From: Anoplolepis gracilipes
Taxonomy: Eukaryota > Arthropoda > Insecta > Hymenoptera > Formicidae
DNA: 64,000 nt
Assembly: GCF_047496725.1 (NCBI RefSeq)
Contig: NC_132985.1
Span: 657,001 to 721,000 of the forward strand
Reading direction: 5' to 3'
The notes beneath the pieces are model-generated. The model saw only the letters and a list, made by a program, of their open reading frames with translations, was not told the DNA's origin and made no database searches. Made by a program: the position numbers and the translations under genes. Shown here in pieces: positions 40,401 to 52,003 of the stretch. Each line of letters begins with the position of its first letter. Position 1 is the stretch's first letter.

Positions 40401-40739
40401 CACTGAATTCTTTTGAGTTGAATAAATTTTACAAATTTTGTCACACTTGCCAAGCAAACAACTTTCAATTCGTTATCACTAGTACTCTGCAAATGTAATT
40501 TATTCTATATTTAGTATAAACTTAATTGACCTTTTGAATTTCTGATATTAAGATTTCATTAATATTATCATAAAATATTTTTATATCTTTTGATTAAAAT
40601 TTTCCTATTTTTATTTATCTATCTAAACATGTGTGCATAAATAATACTATATATAGCTTTCTGGAGAAGAGAAAGAAAAAAATATACTTGTAAACAGTTA
40701 CATGAAAGTGATTTGTGCAAGATTAGAAAATGCGATATA

Positions 40740-40784
<45 letters not shown>

Positions 40785-40860
40785 GAAATTTAATAGGAAT
40801 AAGAATTCAGTTGAAACAAATATAGTAATTCTCAGAGAAAGTGTATCAACTCCTAATTGA

Positions 40861-40891
<31 letters not shown>

Positions 40892-43719
40892 GAAGCGTAA
40901 TGGTCGATATAAACAAACTGCACGTGCTACGTGCTTCGTGAAGCAACGTGGTCGTTGATTAAATTCAATTATACGCACGTCGTAGTGCGTGACATTATAC
41001 GCAGTACGTCCTGTGCGTTATCATTCCTATCCTCGAGCACCACGTATACATGTGTATCAACAAATTAAACTCCGTAACATCGATACCCATTATAAATTCT
41101 TCAAAGTTTTCACAAATTGGTATTTTGAAATATATACTTATATACACACGTGTGTGTACGTGTGTTCGCTCTCTTTCTCTCTCTTTCGACATCTGTCTCG
41201 CGATAAGACATTGTATCGTAAACAGTGCGTCACTTTACTTGCCTTCCCCAAAGAGAAATGACTTGTCCGCATACATAGATCGAAGATCGCGCGAGTTAAA
41301 ATAAATTAAAATTAAATAACGCTTATTTTCCATTATTATCTTGGTGTATTTATACGTTCTCATTGTTAGATAGAGACCAGCGCGCGAGCGAGGAATAAAT
41401 TTACATTTATTTCCGCGTATAATAAAGGTTTTTTTCGCGACGCAAATCGTTCTCTCGAGCGCTTTTCTTTGCGATTGAAAAGGATTTTGCAGAGTTTCGA
41501 GAGTTTGAACGGGGAGATTTGGGGAGATTCACGCTGCGAAAGGTCCGAATAAGGGATAAGGGATCGCTAAGCTGACAGTCGGTGGTCGGCGGCCACCGTC
41601 ATTGGTGATCTGTCATTCGTCGCCCGTCGTGGAATGTGGAACCCGCTCGGCTCGGGCAGTTTCGTCCCTGTTCGACGCTCGACAGCGAGCAGCGAGAGGC
41701 GGCGGATTCGATTGTAACCAACTCCGTCGCATCTGCTCTGCTCTCGCCTCTCGCTCACAGGTTAGGTAGTTGTTTTCGGGAGTGTACGGGACTTATTGAT
41801 CGCTCGCGTTGCCCCCTCACGACGCGATCAGCTATACGACATTGACATCGTTCGTGTATATCTTGCGTTTTTCTTTTTTTTTCGGAGCACGTTTCGCGAA
41901 ACGGGATCAACGGAGCCCAGTACACGTAACGGCTCTCGCATCTCAATTTTCCTAAAGGTAAGATAAAATTCTGCGCGCATCTGTGTATCTAATATCTACG
42001 TGTGTATGCATTATTATACACGTGTGCGTGCGTATGTGTGTGCCTCGTAATCTCCTTTCGACACAACTCGTAATTATTTATGTGGCAAGACTCGCGCTCG
42101 AGATGAAAAATCTAATCGCACGACCAGCTGTATTTTTTTAGCACGTCGCTATCAGGCCGATTTGTCGATACAATATCAATAAAATGTTTTTGTCAGCAAC
42201 TGTCGTTAATTAGTTGTCGCGTAATCATGGTTTCAAAGTCCTTTCAAAGACTTGCGAAACGTACAATTTTTCTCGTATATATCTCGACATATTATTTCGC
42301 TTCTGACAAGCACGGCGATTGTTCTTGTAAATCTGCTGATGTAATTGTGTTTATTACAATCAATTAAAATTCATTCTCGCGGAATTTAAAAGAAACCAAC
42401 GCGAGAAACATATGTTGACAGGACGGCGAGATCTTTGCGTGACACAATCTTTGTTTGAGCAATTATCTTTCAAAGTTTGACTCGAATTTTGAAGAAAAAT
42501 AAATTTTTTAAGAAACTAATCTAATTATTTATTCTTTCAGGCACTATTGAAGAAAATGACCTCTTCCACGCGTCGTGGTTTTCCATGGAGATCTGCCAGT
42601 GTCTTTTTGTTACTGCTTATTGGTGCTATTGTAGCATACGATACAAGGAAACATGGCTCCTTTGAGGGTAAGAAACTCTTCAAACAACAACACTAATCAC
42701 TCTCATTTCACAAATATGCTTCTCATTCTAAAAAAAAATTATTCTCTCATCTCTTTTGAAATTTTTCGCAATTGGCATTTAATATAAAATTTTTGTTCGG
42801 AGGAAATTACAGTCTCACCACACCTTGTAATGTTCACAATAGCGTGACCAATCAACGTGTTATGGTTGACTGGCAAAAATTTCTATTGCTATCATAAACA
42901 TCATAAACATCATGTCCATTAAATATACACTTTTATCTCTCTGTACTAATTTCTCTTGTAATTAAATTGGAGATACAAATTGATTATACATTGGCATTTA
43001 TGTATTGTAGCGTCCCAAATTGGAAAGTTCTTGAAAACTAACGGAATATTGAAATACATAGAAAAAGGATGGGCTACTATAAAGTTATATTGGTCCGCAG
43101 GACATAAAGCGATTCAAGATAGCTCACCGGAATATTATAAAGCTATTGTAGACCTAAGTACACCATATATTAAATTGGCTGGTGATTTATACCTTATAAT
43201 AAGAAATCTTTTATTTAAACTATATAACAATGTTGCATCCTATGTCGAAAAAAATATACCTATAGTTTTCAACACGGTAAGTTGTAATAAAAATTATAAA
43301 TATTTTATCATATGCATACAATTCTCATAATACTTGTATATAATGATTCTTTCTTACACAGATCGAACAATATGCTCCAGGTGTTATAGAAGATATTAAA
43401 TCTAAAAGTTTTCAAGCCCTGGAATTTGTGAAAGTTTCCTTCATTCTGATTGGAGAGAAAGTTATTGAACATTCCTCTGCGACGATACAGTGGCTGGAGA
43501 AAAATGTGTTTGTGTAAGCATCATACTTATATAGAAACTGCACGCATCACTCTCTAGTATCTGACCGTGATATTTTCTTTTTCTGTCTTCAGGGGTAAAC
43601 TTAGTCCGGATAATCTTCGTAGTTACGCTATATGGGCTTTCGATACGACGCAATCTTATGCCAGTCAAACATATGATTGGGTATACGAGAAAGTACAGAC
43701 TCTCTCCAAAGTGCCATGA
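37492..43719 (+). CDS. TMEM214: Transmembrane protein 214 (TMEM214)
   Basis: Nine coding exons (37492-37615, 38002-38216, 38325-39014, 39098-39308, 39376-39515, 42541-42667, 43011-43276, 43362-43513, 43593-43719) join in frame to 683 residues, close to the roughly 690 of human TMEM214. The start (MSSGSWELVSRKK) and the block DALNMINVQELNELLTTAQ are typical of the family, as is the helical segment VAMATDMVKGVPVIGHKIF. Residues about 75-105 are a Lys/Gln-rich low-complexity stretch. A hydrophobic segment at about 480-492 (SVFLLLLIGAIVAY) anchors the protein, and the C-terminal part is helical. In mammals TMEM214 is an ER membrane protein implicated in ER-stress caspase activation; the same location here is inference. 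Intron 5 is 3 kb and contains signs of an internal promoter. An AATAAA overlaps the stop codon and another lies at 44181. Confidence 0.93.
39516..41559. other. TMEM214 intron 5, upstream part
   Basis: AT-rich intron with poly(T) near 39928-39950, (AT)n near 40741-40780 and poly(A) at 40863-40891. A short CG-richer patch at 40915-41050 holds CACGTG-type E-box sequence. No exon was recognised. Confidence 0.6.
41560..41957 (+). promoter_or_regulatory. Putative internal promoter and alternative first exon of TMEM214
   Basis: Inside the 3-kb intron 5 is a CG-richer block ending in a strong donor (CTAAAG|GTAAGA) at 41957. Spliced to the next coding exon at 42541, the leader has no ATG from about 41640 until the one at 42556. 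That ATG is in the TMEM214 frame and would give a 218-residue product starting MTSSTRRGFPWRSASVFLLLL, which retains the membrane anchor and C-terminal half. The position of any transcription start is unknown. Confidence 0.45.
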
Positions 43720-44703
43720 ATAAAATCCATTGGTTTGCTCTACAAAGAATTATTGCGTTGGTAACGAAATTTCCATTTATCCACGCACGTCGGCATTTAT
43801 TATTTATGACATGAAAACTTTACATATATGCTTTCGAAGATCACGAAAACGTCGGTCATTTTACCTGTGATATCTCAAAAAGAGAGCATCTTATTTTGGT
43901 TGGTCCTGACGAAGAAAATTTCGTGACCTTCTGATAAGTATGAATAATCGCGAGTTTTCTTATTAAAATGAATACTTCCATCATTTTTTGAAATCAATTC
44001 TTGATAAGTAATATATATCTATATATACATGTATAGGTCTCTGTATGCGCAAAATGCGAACTTTAGTATTTTGTATTTTCATTTATAATTTTGAGGATAT
44101 TGATTGAATATATATTGGACTATATTGAGTAACTATAAAATAAAATCATCATTTTTCGTAATAGCTTTTCTTGTAAATGTAATAAAGAGAAGGAGTATAC
44201 TACCAAAGGTAAAAAAAAGAAAAAAAAAATAAGATCATTTATAGTAATAAACTAATGAAAAATCACTTGGCAGAGAAATGGGTCAGAGCAATAACAGCGA
44301 CAACAGTGATATTTGTAGGAATAGCAGAATAATATTAATAAATATCGCAAATAATAATAATAATAATGAGATGATGATAATAATAGTGACAAAATGCGAT
44401 AGATGAGTATGACATTATGATGATATAATATAATTTTAACAAGAATATATTAAAGTTTTACATGGGAAGAGATCTGTGGACAGCAGCCACCTCCATAAAG
44501 CTACGTATGTAAAAATGAGTGTCTTCATTTCTTTCCTTCAATAGAGCGTTTCGGCAGCGTGTTCTTCTTTATATCTTTTCTCCTCTCTATGCGTGCGTTC
44601 ACAGCTTTTATCCCTGATTACTTCCACGAGTATGCTTTCATTATATATAATGCCACATTCTAGGTGCGCTTACGTTTTCACAGTTTGTTTCGGCGATTGC
44701 ACA
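43720..44703. other. Convergent 3' regions of TMEM214 and TATDN1
   Basis: About 985 bases of AT-rich DNA without a gene. AATAAA motifs on the plus strand at 43719, near 44139 and at 44181 are candidate polyadenylation signals for TMEM214. A stretch of AATAATAAT repeats lies at 44350-44390. Confidence 0.55.
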
Positions 44704-46544
44704 CTATAATTCATAAGGAAAGAAGAGTTTCATCGTATTCTTGTAAATTTGATTACATAGGTACTCTTCTTCCTCGTCTCTAATCCGTGCTAGGACTTCC
44801 AATATTTGACTGCAAATAAAAATTTCCATTGAGTCACGCACGCGTTCATGTCATTTAAAAATATTAAAAGTATAATGTTATTATGTTATAAATTTTTAAC
44901 AAAAAGCGAAATTGTCACGTTGCGACTTGAAAAAAAAAATATTCCATATCGATATGTTTTTTTTTTTTTTTTTTTTTTTTTTCTTCGTATTATACAATAT
45001 TATATTTTTGTTTTGTTTTTCAGAAATATAAAATATTGCTATCGATAATATCATAAACTGATTATAATTGATTTATATTGTACAGATACTTACACTATCG
45101 TACAGGGCTCATTCCGTCCTTTAACCATCAGATCTGGTTGCCACTTTTCTTTCTTTACAGACGGAAAATGTGTGATAACGTCGTTTGCGGACGCGTGAGT
45201 CGGCCTGATTTCGCACCATGGACAATCAGTTTCTATCATGAGTCTGTCTGAAGGAATGGTAGTGATTGCGAAAAGATTTTCTTCCGTTTTCAGAGAGCTG
45301 AAATGCAAAACAAACGTTATCGTCAACTCAGTTTTTTTTTCTCGAACTCTCACAAGAATCACGCACTATCGATCATACCATCCATTGACGCCAATGTACA
45401 AGCCTAATTGTAATATAGAATTTGCATCTTCCGGATTGCCGTCGAACGAATGTACGACGCCTGGCGTCAACTCGTTTTTGTGCTTTCTCAGAATTCGCAC
45501 AAAGTCATCGCTGGCATTGCGGCAGTGTAGGAACATTGGTAATTTTAAGGTGGAACACAGCGATAGTTGCATCTCAAAATATTTCTTTTGGATTTCCTTG
45601 GAACAAAAGTTTAATCTGTCATAATCTAGGCCCATCTCGCCGATAGCGACGACTTTGTCCTTGTTGTTTAGCGCCAGATCCGACAACGTTTTAAGGTATT
45701 CTTCTGGATCGCCACATTCTTCGAATTCATTGCAACGGGTCGGATGACAACCAACTGTCGAATATAGTCTATCTGCAATATGTAGATTAATTATCATCAA
45801 TAATTCATAGATGATAGAATAGAAGAATATAAAGAATTTAATATATAATGCAGTAAATTAGTATAAAAAAATGTATTAAAAGTTATATTAAAATTATTTA
45901 CAATTCATGAAATTAAAAGAAAAAACATTTATATTGGAATAATTTTTTACACATTTAAAGAAAAATATGTAAAACTTGCCATCGGTTCTTGCTACTTCAA
46001 GTGCCTTTTTACTTTCTTCCACGCTACCAGCTGTAATGATGATTTTTGAAAGATTGTTGTTCCAGCTTCGCTCCAAAACCTTGTCTAAATCTGGCTGATG
46101 TTTTTGAGATCCATGATAAATGCCTTGGTACATAGAATCTGTTAAATTAGCTCCAATATCTATAAAAATTAGAACGATGACAGAAAATTGCGACTTTGTC
46201 TTCTTTTAAAATACATATTTAAAAAACCACTGTAATATAAATTACATAATCTCTATACAAATACAAGCAAATTATACAAGATATTCTGTTTCGTGTACTA
46301 GCGAATAATTGACGCTAAAATAACGCAAAGGACTACGAAGGGAAATTTTTCAAGAAAATGCAAAAATTAAATAAAGTTTGCAAACTATCGATTAGAAGCG
46401 ATTTTAATTGTATCGTTATAACCTTTACGCGAGAGTGTATGTGCGTGACGCTAGATAAATTATGGAGTACGCAGTTTCGTCGAGAACAGATACGCAAGAT
46501 GATCAAAAAGAGCGTTTACCTATGAATTTCCGTAGATTGGACAT
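44704..46544 (-). CDS. TATDN1: TatD family deoxyribonuclease, TATDN1 type
   Basis: Five exons (46544-46520, 46159-45980, 45772-45379, 45297-45094, 44809-44704) join in frame to 302 residues, against about 297 for human TATDN1. Family motifs appear in order: FIDIGANLTD at the N-terminus, TVGCHPTRC, AIGEMGLDYDR (Glu114), FLHCRNA (His151), VVHSFDG (His176), and IETDCPWC (Asp224). These are the metal-binding residues of the TatD TIM-barrel hydrolases. As in other TATDN1 proteins, the first motif lacks the His-x-His of bacterial TatD. The family cleaves DNA with metal ions and is linked to DNA degradation or repair. The start MSNLRKFIDIG aligns with the human MSRFKFIDIG. The intron between exons 2 and 3 uses a GC donor (GATG|GCAAGT), and only that choice keeps the frame and family length. 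Confidence 0.93.
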
Positions 46545-47422
46545 TCTAGCTCCGAGCATAGGAATTGTTCCTGTGCAAATTAGCGGAGCCCGAGGAATTT
46601 GGTTGAAAATAGATGGAGAGGTTAGCAGGTGTCCCTCGTTTAACCGGCTCAGCGAATTGACACATGGATAAGCCAGACGCTCGGGGAGAACTGACATCTG
46701 ACATTGCGCTTTCATGCGCAGTAGTATTTTCGTTTCGACGCGATCCTCGCCGCCGCATAACATCGATTTAATAATCGAGACTATCAAGTTCTTTCATTTG
46801 ATTATCAAATTATGGATGTCATATCATCCATCAAAGTTTCAAAAGTATATATTAAAGAAATTTATATTTGCAGATTTTATCAATATATATATATATATAT
46901 ATAATTTCTATTTTTACAATATATATGTAATTTTTCCGCAATGCATATACATAACTTATAATTATTTTGTAAATTTATATACATTTATAATAGATGTATT
47001 TATATTTATTTATTCTCAAGGTACACAAAAACTTGACAAACTGAATTTTAATTTTACTTTACTACTTTTCAAGCATGAATCTCCATTGAGGAAAATATTA
47101 TATTTACGTATCTATATATGTTCCAATAAAATGTTATCAACAAATTCTTTTATTTAGATACAACAATCTTAGAGAAGGTACAGCAAAAACGTATTTAATA
47201 ACATTTTTTCCTACATATTTATTACAAATCTTAATTTACGATACAGAGATAAAAGAGTTTCTTTTTTTTGTCTCGTGACTCGATGCTTTGTAAACTTATG
47301 GAATCCTAGTTCGTTTACATTCTCGCGAATGGAATATTAACAGATGCGACAGATATATTTGTATTACTGTATTGCAAAAAGTACACCACATCGTTGCTGT
47401 CGAGTTTATTCGCGGAATGCGA
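46545..47422. other. TATDN1 upstream region and ribophorin I 3' region
   Basis: CG-richer DNA at 46545-46760 is probably the TATDN1 promoter and leader. The remainder is AT-rich, with an (AT)n run near 46890, and probably includes the 3' UTR of the minus-strand ribophorin I gene. No further gene is visible. Confidence 0.5.
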
Positions 47423-49243
47423 TTATTGGAGCGACTTGACGATCGCGTTAATCTTCTCGACGCACTCCTCCTTCTTCTTGGCGATCACTGCCTCTGCCTC
47501 GACAAATTGTTGGCGACCAATCTTCCCCGGGACCAGTTTATCCACGTACAGTGCCTGCTGTTGGTTGTAGAGCTCCTTCAAGGAACGATCGCACTTTTGT
47601 AGCTCCTGCACGCGATCGTACACGTCGCCGGATTCGCCCTTCAATTTTTGCGCGATCTCGTTGAGCCCGCTGGTGGCCGCCTTATATTCCTGATTGATGC
47701 CCTTCACCGCGGCCAGGAACGCGTTGGCGTCCTTGTTCGCTTTTAGATAAGCCAGCTGATCGTCCAACTCGTTGTAGGACGTGACTCGACGATCCTGAGC
47801 GGCCAGGATCTTCTCGCACTGCCCGGCGATCCTCAGCTTACTCTCCGACGCCTCGTCTTTGTCAATGGAAAAGTCCAGTCTCACGTATATTATAACTAAC
47901 AGGAACATAAGGTACAACGCTATCACGACCAGCAGCGGCTCCTGTAACATCAACAGACGCGGGAATGTATATTTTAACCTGAAACTTTGAATATGATTCT
48001 CCACCAGATTCTTCTTGGTCACGGCCACCACCGGACGGCCGGTGACGTCGAGGTACGTGTAGTGTAGAGAATTCGACAAGCGGACCGTGGGATACGGTAA
48101 CTCCAGATATATATTCCGTGCACCCTCTGGCAGAATAATCTTCAGGACTATTTCGTCTACAATCATATCGTCAAAGATGTGATCCAACAGCCTCATCTCT
48201 AGGGTGTATTCGTTTCCGGAATGAAACAAATACTCGTAACTGGGTACGCTATACCCGATGGTGTAGCGAGTCTTCCAGCCTCCAAACAGCGGGAATCTCG
48301 GTCGCAGATTCAATTCTACCGAGTCCTTCTTGATGCGAGTATGCGACGTGGAAATGTTACCGATCTCGTCTCTGTAATAGATATCGGAAGCAGCCGCTGG
48401 CAAGATGGTGTCAAAGCTCTGGATGCTGGCCTGTCCAGACTTGGATTCACGAGCGTATTCATAACGGGAGAAGGAACCTTTCAGCAAAGCACCAGTATGC
48501 AAAAGATCAATGTGCTCTTCGACAGCTATATTACCCCAGTGAGAGATTTCGATAGTTCTCTCGAGCCTGGTCACCGTGAGGAATTTGTTGTTGTTCTCAA
48601 AGTGCACCATCAGCTCGTCGTAGGCGAAAGGTGGCTGCTTCTCGAACGGTCCATAAGCTATCGTTGAACCAGTCTGGGAGACCGGTTTCATCTTGGTGTA
48701 ACTCTCAATGTTACGCGACGGCAATGCTACATAGGTCGTCTGCTTGGTTACGGCATAGGGCAAATAAGCGTAGACATTTCCAGTGTACTTGACCAGCTGT
48801 TTCTCCTGCTGGGCAATCTCCTTAGGATGCGGCACCAGCTCGTGCGTGAGTGTCGTCTCTACCTCTATGGTGAGAGTGCGACGAGGCGCCAGATGATTGG
48901 CGAGATCGATGGAATAGAAAGCCTTGTCGCGATGCGCCTCGACCGTCTTGCTCGGCGTAACCTTGAGCTCCAATTTACCGGGTTCCACGCGTGCCGCTAT
49001 GTAACTGAGAGACTCCTTTTGCCCGCCATCCAGGCAGAAGAGAAAGCGTTGAATGGCGCGATCCTTACTATTGTTATCCAGTACCACCCGGGTGGTGATC
49101 TTGGTCAGCTGGGATTGCAGATCGATGTGCCGTTCCACGTTTCTGACAATCAGATCCGGGTCCACGAGGTCGGCGGTGTGTACATACGTGCAGACGTATA
49201 ACGCGAGGACGCATATTATCGCGCCCGCGCGAGCACGAGACAT
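47423..49243 (-). CDS. RPN1: Ribophorin I, oligosaccharyltransferase subunit 1 (OST1/RPN1)
   Basis: One uninterrupted frame of 606 codons, almost the length of human ribophorin I (607). Residues 1 to about 23 form a signal peptide (AIICVLALYVCTYVHTA). The luminal part carries recognisable family sequence such as VERHIDLQSQLTKITTRVVL, YAYLPYAVTKQTTYVALPS and FPLFGGWKTRYTIGYSVPSY. A single membrane helix lies at about 431-453 (LLVVIALYLMFLLVIIYV), followed by a charged cytosolic tail of about 150 residues with coiled-coil character. Ribophorin I is a non-catalytic subunit of the oligosaccharyltransferase complex at the ER translocon. It presents certain membrane-protein substrates to the catalytic STT3 subunit for N-glycosylation. 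The whole coding region lies in one exon, with no splice site needed. The upstream 200 bases are CG-rich and are likely the promoter. Confidence 0.96.
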   Translation of the reverse strand: MSRARAGAIICVLALYVCTYVHTADLVDPDLIVRNVERHIDLQSQLTKITTRVVLDNNSKDRAIQRFLFCLDGGQKESLSYIAARVEPGKLELKVTPSKTVEAHRDKAFYSIDLANHLAPRRTLTIEVETTLTHELVPHPKEIAQQEKQLVKYTGNVYAYLPYAVTKQTTYVALPSRNIESYTKMKPVSQTGSTIAYGPFEKQPPFAYDELMVHFENNNKFLTVTRLERTIEISHWGNIAVEEHIDLLHTGALLKGSFSRYEYARESKSGQASIQSFDTILPAAASDIYYRDEIGNISTSHTRIKKDSVELNLRPRFPLFGGWKTRYTIGYSVPSYEYLFHSGNEYTLEMRLLDHIFDDMIVDEIVLKIILPEGARNIYLELPYPTVRLSNSLHYTYLDVTGRPVVAVTKKNLVENHIQSFRLKYTFPRLLMLQEPLLVVIALYLMFLLVIIYVRLDFSIDKDEASESKLRIAGQCEKILAAQDRRVTSYNELDDQLAYLKANKDANAFLAAVKGINQEYKAATSGLNEIAQKLKGESGDVYDRVQELQKCDRSLKELYNQQQALYVDKLVPGKIGRQQFVEAEAVIAKKKEECVEKINAIVKSLQ

Positions 49244-49999
49244 TTTCGGCGTCCTCGGGAACGGGGTCTATGCGATTCCGATTCTAAAGGTGTTACACTC
49301 ACTCCTGTCGCTACCGGCGTGTGCGAGGATACGTACAGTCGGTACGTGACATAGACGTGGCGTTTATCTATGGCAGTTGAGGGTTGAGGGTTATATATCG
49401 ATATACGGACGTGGCCGACGACCGGCAATCTTCGTCCGCCTTCTCAACGCGATTTAAATGTGTTCGACAATAGGTCTGTTAGGTTTGTACCTCTCTAACT
49501 GTCGCCTTTAGCTCTCTCGTCCATTCTCCAGAGTGTATTTCAATCTCGAATAAATTTAGTCCAATAGCAGAGTCGTGTCCAACAGTGAAAAATGTTCATG
49601 TAAATAATAAGATATTTTTATCTGACAGTTTCGATGAAGCGTTCCCTCTCAATCAACAGCTTTACGTGCGCCTTGAGGAATTTATACTATAACGCATTGC
49701 GACATAAGTCCTGAAAATAAAAAAAAAATAATAATTTAAATAATTAAATGCACTTGGTTCATTAGCATATGTATGAGCAAGTGGACCTATGCAAGTTTGT
49801 TTAGATGGATCCTATAGATAAGCTGGCGATTGGTCAAGCGGCAGGATGTCGCAGCGGCGCGACCAATCAACGCGTGGATCGATCACGCGGCGTGCGAAAC
49901 AATGATAAAAATATGGTAGGAGGCGGAAAGAGGTGGCGTTGATTGTTGGGAGAGTTTGGCGGGTTAAAGCGGCAGCGATTGGCCGGTCTATCTCTTTCG
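49244..49999. promoter_or_regulatory. Ribophorin I promoter and spacer to CNBP
   Basis: 49244-49440 is CG-rich and directly precedes the ribophorin I start on the minus strand, so it is the likely promoter and leader. 49440-49800 is AT-richer and shows nothing further. From about 49800 the DNA becomes CG-rich again toward the divergently placed CNBP leader. Confidence 0.45.
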
Positions 50000-50155
50000 T
50001 AGTTTATGGTCGCCGCGAGCCGTCCGCTGCATAGTGTCGATCCGATTTTTCCCACGAAAAACACTACTTCCCGTGGGTCCATCGTTATCGTACGCGTCGT
50101 CGTAGCAGCGGAAGTAGCAGTCCCTTTGATAGCAGTTCATCCAGCTACAAGCAAG
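50000..50155 (+). promoter_or_regulatory. Putative 5' non-coding first exon of CNBP
   Basis: A CG-rich stretch ends in a good donor (CAAG|GTGAGG) after 50155. Splicing to the acceptor at 52068 would place the CNBP start codon 11 bases into the next exon. The 5' boundary is a guess, and other first exons further right (50.9-51.7 kb) are possible. Confidence 0.45.
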
Positions 50156-50450
50156 GTGAGGTTCATCTCCGCCGGGTATCTCTTCTCACGACGGCACGCG
50201 TGCGGTCGCGCGGTGGCTGGAAAGAGAGCCGCAATCTCTATTCGCGAGCATCCGTGCGCCGCAAATCCGGCACGTGGTCGTGGTCGTGGTCCCGTCCTTT
50301 TCGCGCCTGGCCCCTGGCCGCGTTAGAACGCAATTCGTACTTGGCGTGTCCGTTGCCGTATAGCGAAACGCAGAGCCAACCCACGGAACGCGCAGCGTCG
50401 TAATCGTCGGTCATCGTGCCTTAGCGCCAGCGTCGCCGATGACCGACGAT

Positions 50451-50560
50451 CATCGCCATCGCCATCGCCATCGCCATCGCCATCGCCATCGCAATCGCAA
50501 TCGTCGTCGCCATCGCCATCGCCATCGTCGTCGCCATCGCCATCGCTATCGCCATCACCT
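50451..50560. repeat. (CATCGC)n hexanucleotide array
   Basis: About 110 bases of CATCGC units with occasional CAATCG, CGTCGT and CTATCG variants, lying in the likely first intron of CNBP. The His-Arg and Asp-Gly open frames across it are repeat artefacts. Confidence 0.9.
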
Positions 50561-50758
50561 ACGTGCGATCTTTTCTTCATTCTTGGCGCAAAAAAAGCGT
50601 AGCGCGCGCGCGGCGTCACTCACGGATGCCATCTTCACGTCGCGCCGTAGCCGTGCCGCGCGGCGTACGTGCGTATATATGTATGTGCGTGTTATGCGCG
50701 CACATACATACCGCCGGCAGAAAATGGAGAAGGGGTTCGAAGGGTGCGGGGTGAACGC

Positions 50759-50762
<4 letters not shown>

Positions 50763-50810
<48 letters not shown>

Positions 50811-51020
50811 CTGATCGCGAGCCAGCCAGCAGAGCGACCAGCCACGTTGTACGGCGCCGCGAAAAGCGAAGGAGCATCGTCGTTGAGCGAGCGAGGGAGC
50901 GAGTAAACGGTAAAGGCCGCCAACGATCCGATATACGCCGTTATACCGTGTCGTTGACGGTTTCGGGAACGGGAACGGGAACGGGGACGGGGACGTTGCC
51001 GTTGCCGTTGCCGTTGCGTG
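50763..51020. repeat. (GA)n array followed by GGGAAC/GGGGAC/GTTGCC hexamer repeats
   Basis: A (GA)n array of about 45 bases occupies 50763-50807. At about 50964-51016 three GGGAAC units, two GGGGAC units and four GTTGCC units follow each other directly. Both lie in the CG-rich interval between the putative CNBP leader and its coding exons. Confidence 0.8.
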
Positions 51021-51999
51021 CATCCGACCCCGACGCGCCGTGTCTCGCGTGTTTTTTCGCCCATTCCTACGTTATTTCGCCCATTCCATCATCACGTCGA
51101 CGTTGCGCGGCATCGCTCTACGCGGCACGCGGAGCACACGTGTGCGCCGTGCTTTATTCCATCTTTGGCGTCTCGGGCCGTGAGTCGTGAATCGTGAGTC
51201 GTGAGTACAGACGTGCGGGGATTCGGAATCGCGCAAGAGAAGAGGGATGCCATTTTATTTACGCGTTTCGCGTGCGCGCCGCTTCGATCCGGCCGGCGCC
51301 ATGTAAAATAGCAACGGTCGCGACCGCGACCGCGACCGCGGCCTCGTAACTCGTAACGCTATCCCGACCGGCGCTTCCTCCGAGCGCCATTCGCCCGGCC
51401 TGGCCTTTTCGCCGATAAAGTGCACATTCACCTGCGTGTCTCACCCCCCTCCCCCCTCCCTCTTGTTCATCGCGCTCCGTGCCCGCGCCCGCGTCCACGC
51501 GCGCGCGCGCGCGCGCGGTCAGGAGACATCTGTGTGCGACGCGCGCGAGCGCGTCGCACGGGATGCGCGATGCGCTTTAGATACAGCAGATTTGTCTCGA
51601 TTGCGAATTGGGTATATCGAGTGTTCTCGATCACGAGTGAAATTTCCTCGCGATTTTTCATCTTTTTTTTTTCAACCCTGATTATATAATTGGAATTTCT
51701 TTTTCATTCGGATTCGCAATGTATAGATTCGGAATTTCCCCAGTATAAACGTGACAAGTTTGAGAATTCTGTTGTGAGTGTCAAACGTGCGCATATATAT
51801 ATGTAGTATATTCCTTCTGGTCTATAAGTGTAAAATTGTAAAATAATTATCAAGTACATGAGGCGAGAGATTGTCGCAACAATGATGATGTTTGAAATAT
51901 TCGCAAAGCGTACTACTGGCTTAGTAATTTATGAAATATATTAATAAATTGTTGTAAAAATATATATAAAAGATTTGAATAAAATTTCAGATATGTATA
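51021..51999. other. CNBP intron, CG-rich then AT-rich
   Basis: 51021-51550 is CG-rich with an alternating (CG)n run near 51502-51518, a motif able to form Z-DNA, and could contain an alternative CNBP first exon. 51560-51999 is AT-rich and shows no gene. Confidence 0.45.
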
Positions 52000-52001
52000 A
52001 T

Positions 52002-52003
<2 letters not shown>

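Noticed and set aside
48221..49349. Plus-strand frames of 98-148 codons opposite ribophorin I
   Set aside because: They are antisense shadows of the ribophorin I coding sequence.
50439..51190. Open frames of 130-170 codons on both strands
   Set aside because: They are readings of the CATCGC, GA and GGGAAC repeat arrays in the CNBP leader/intron.
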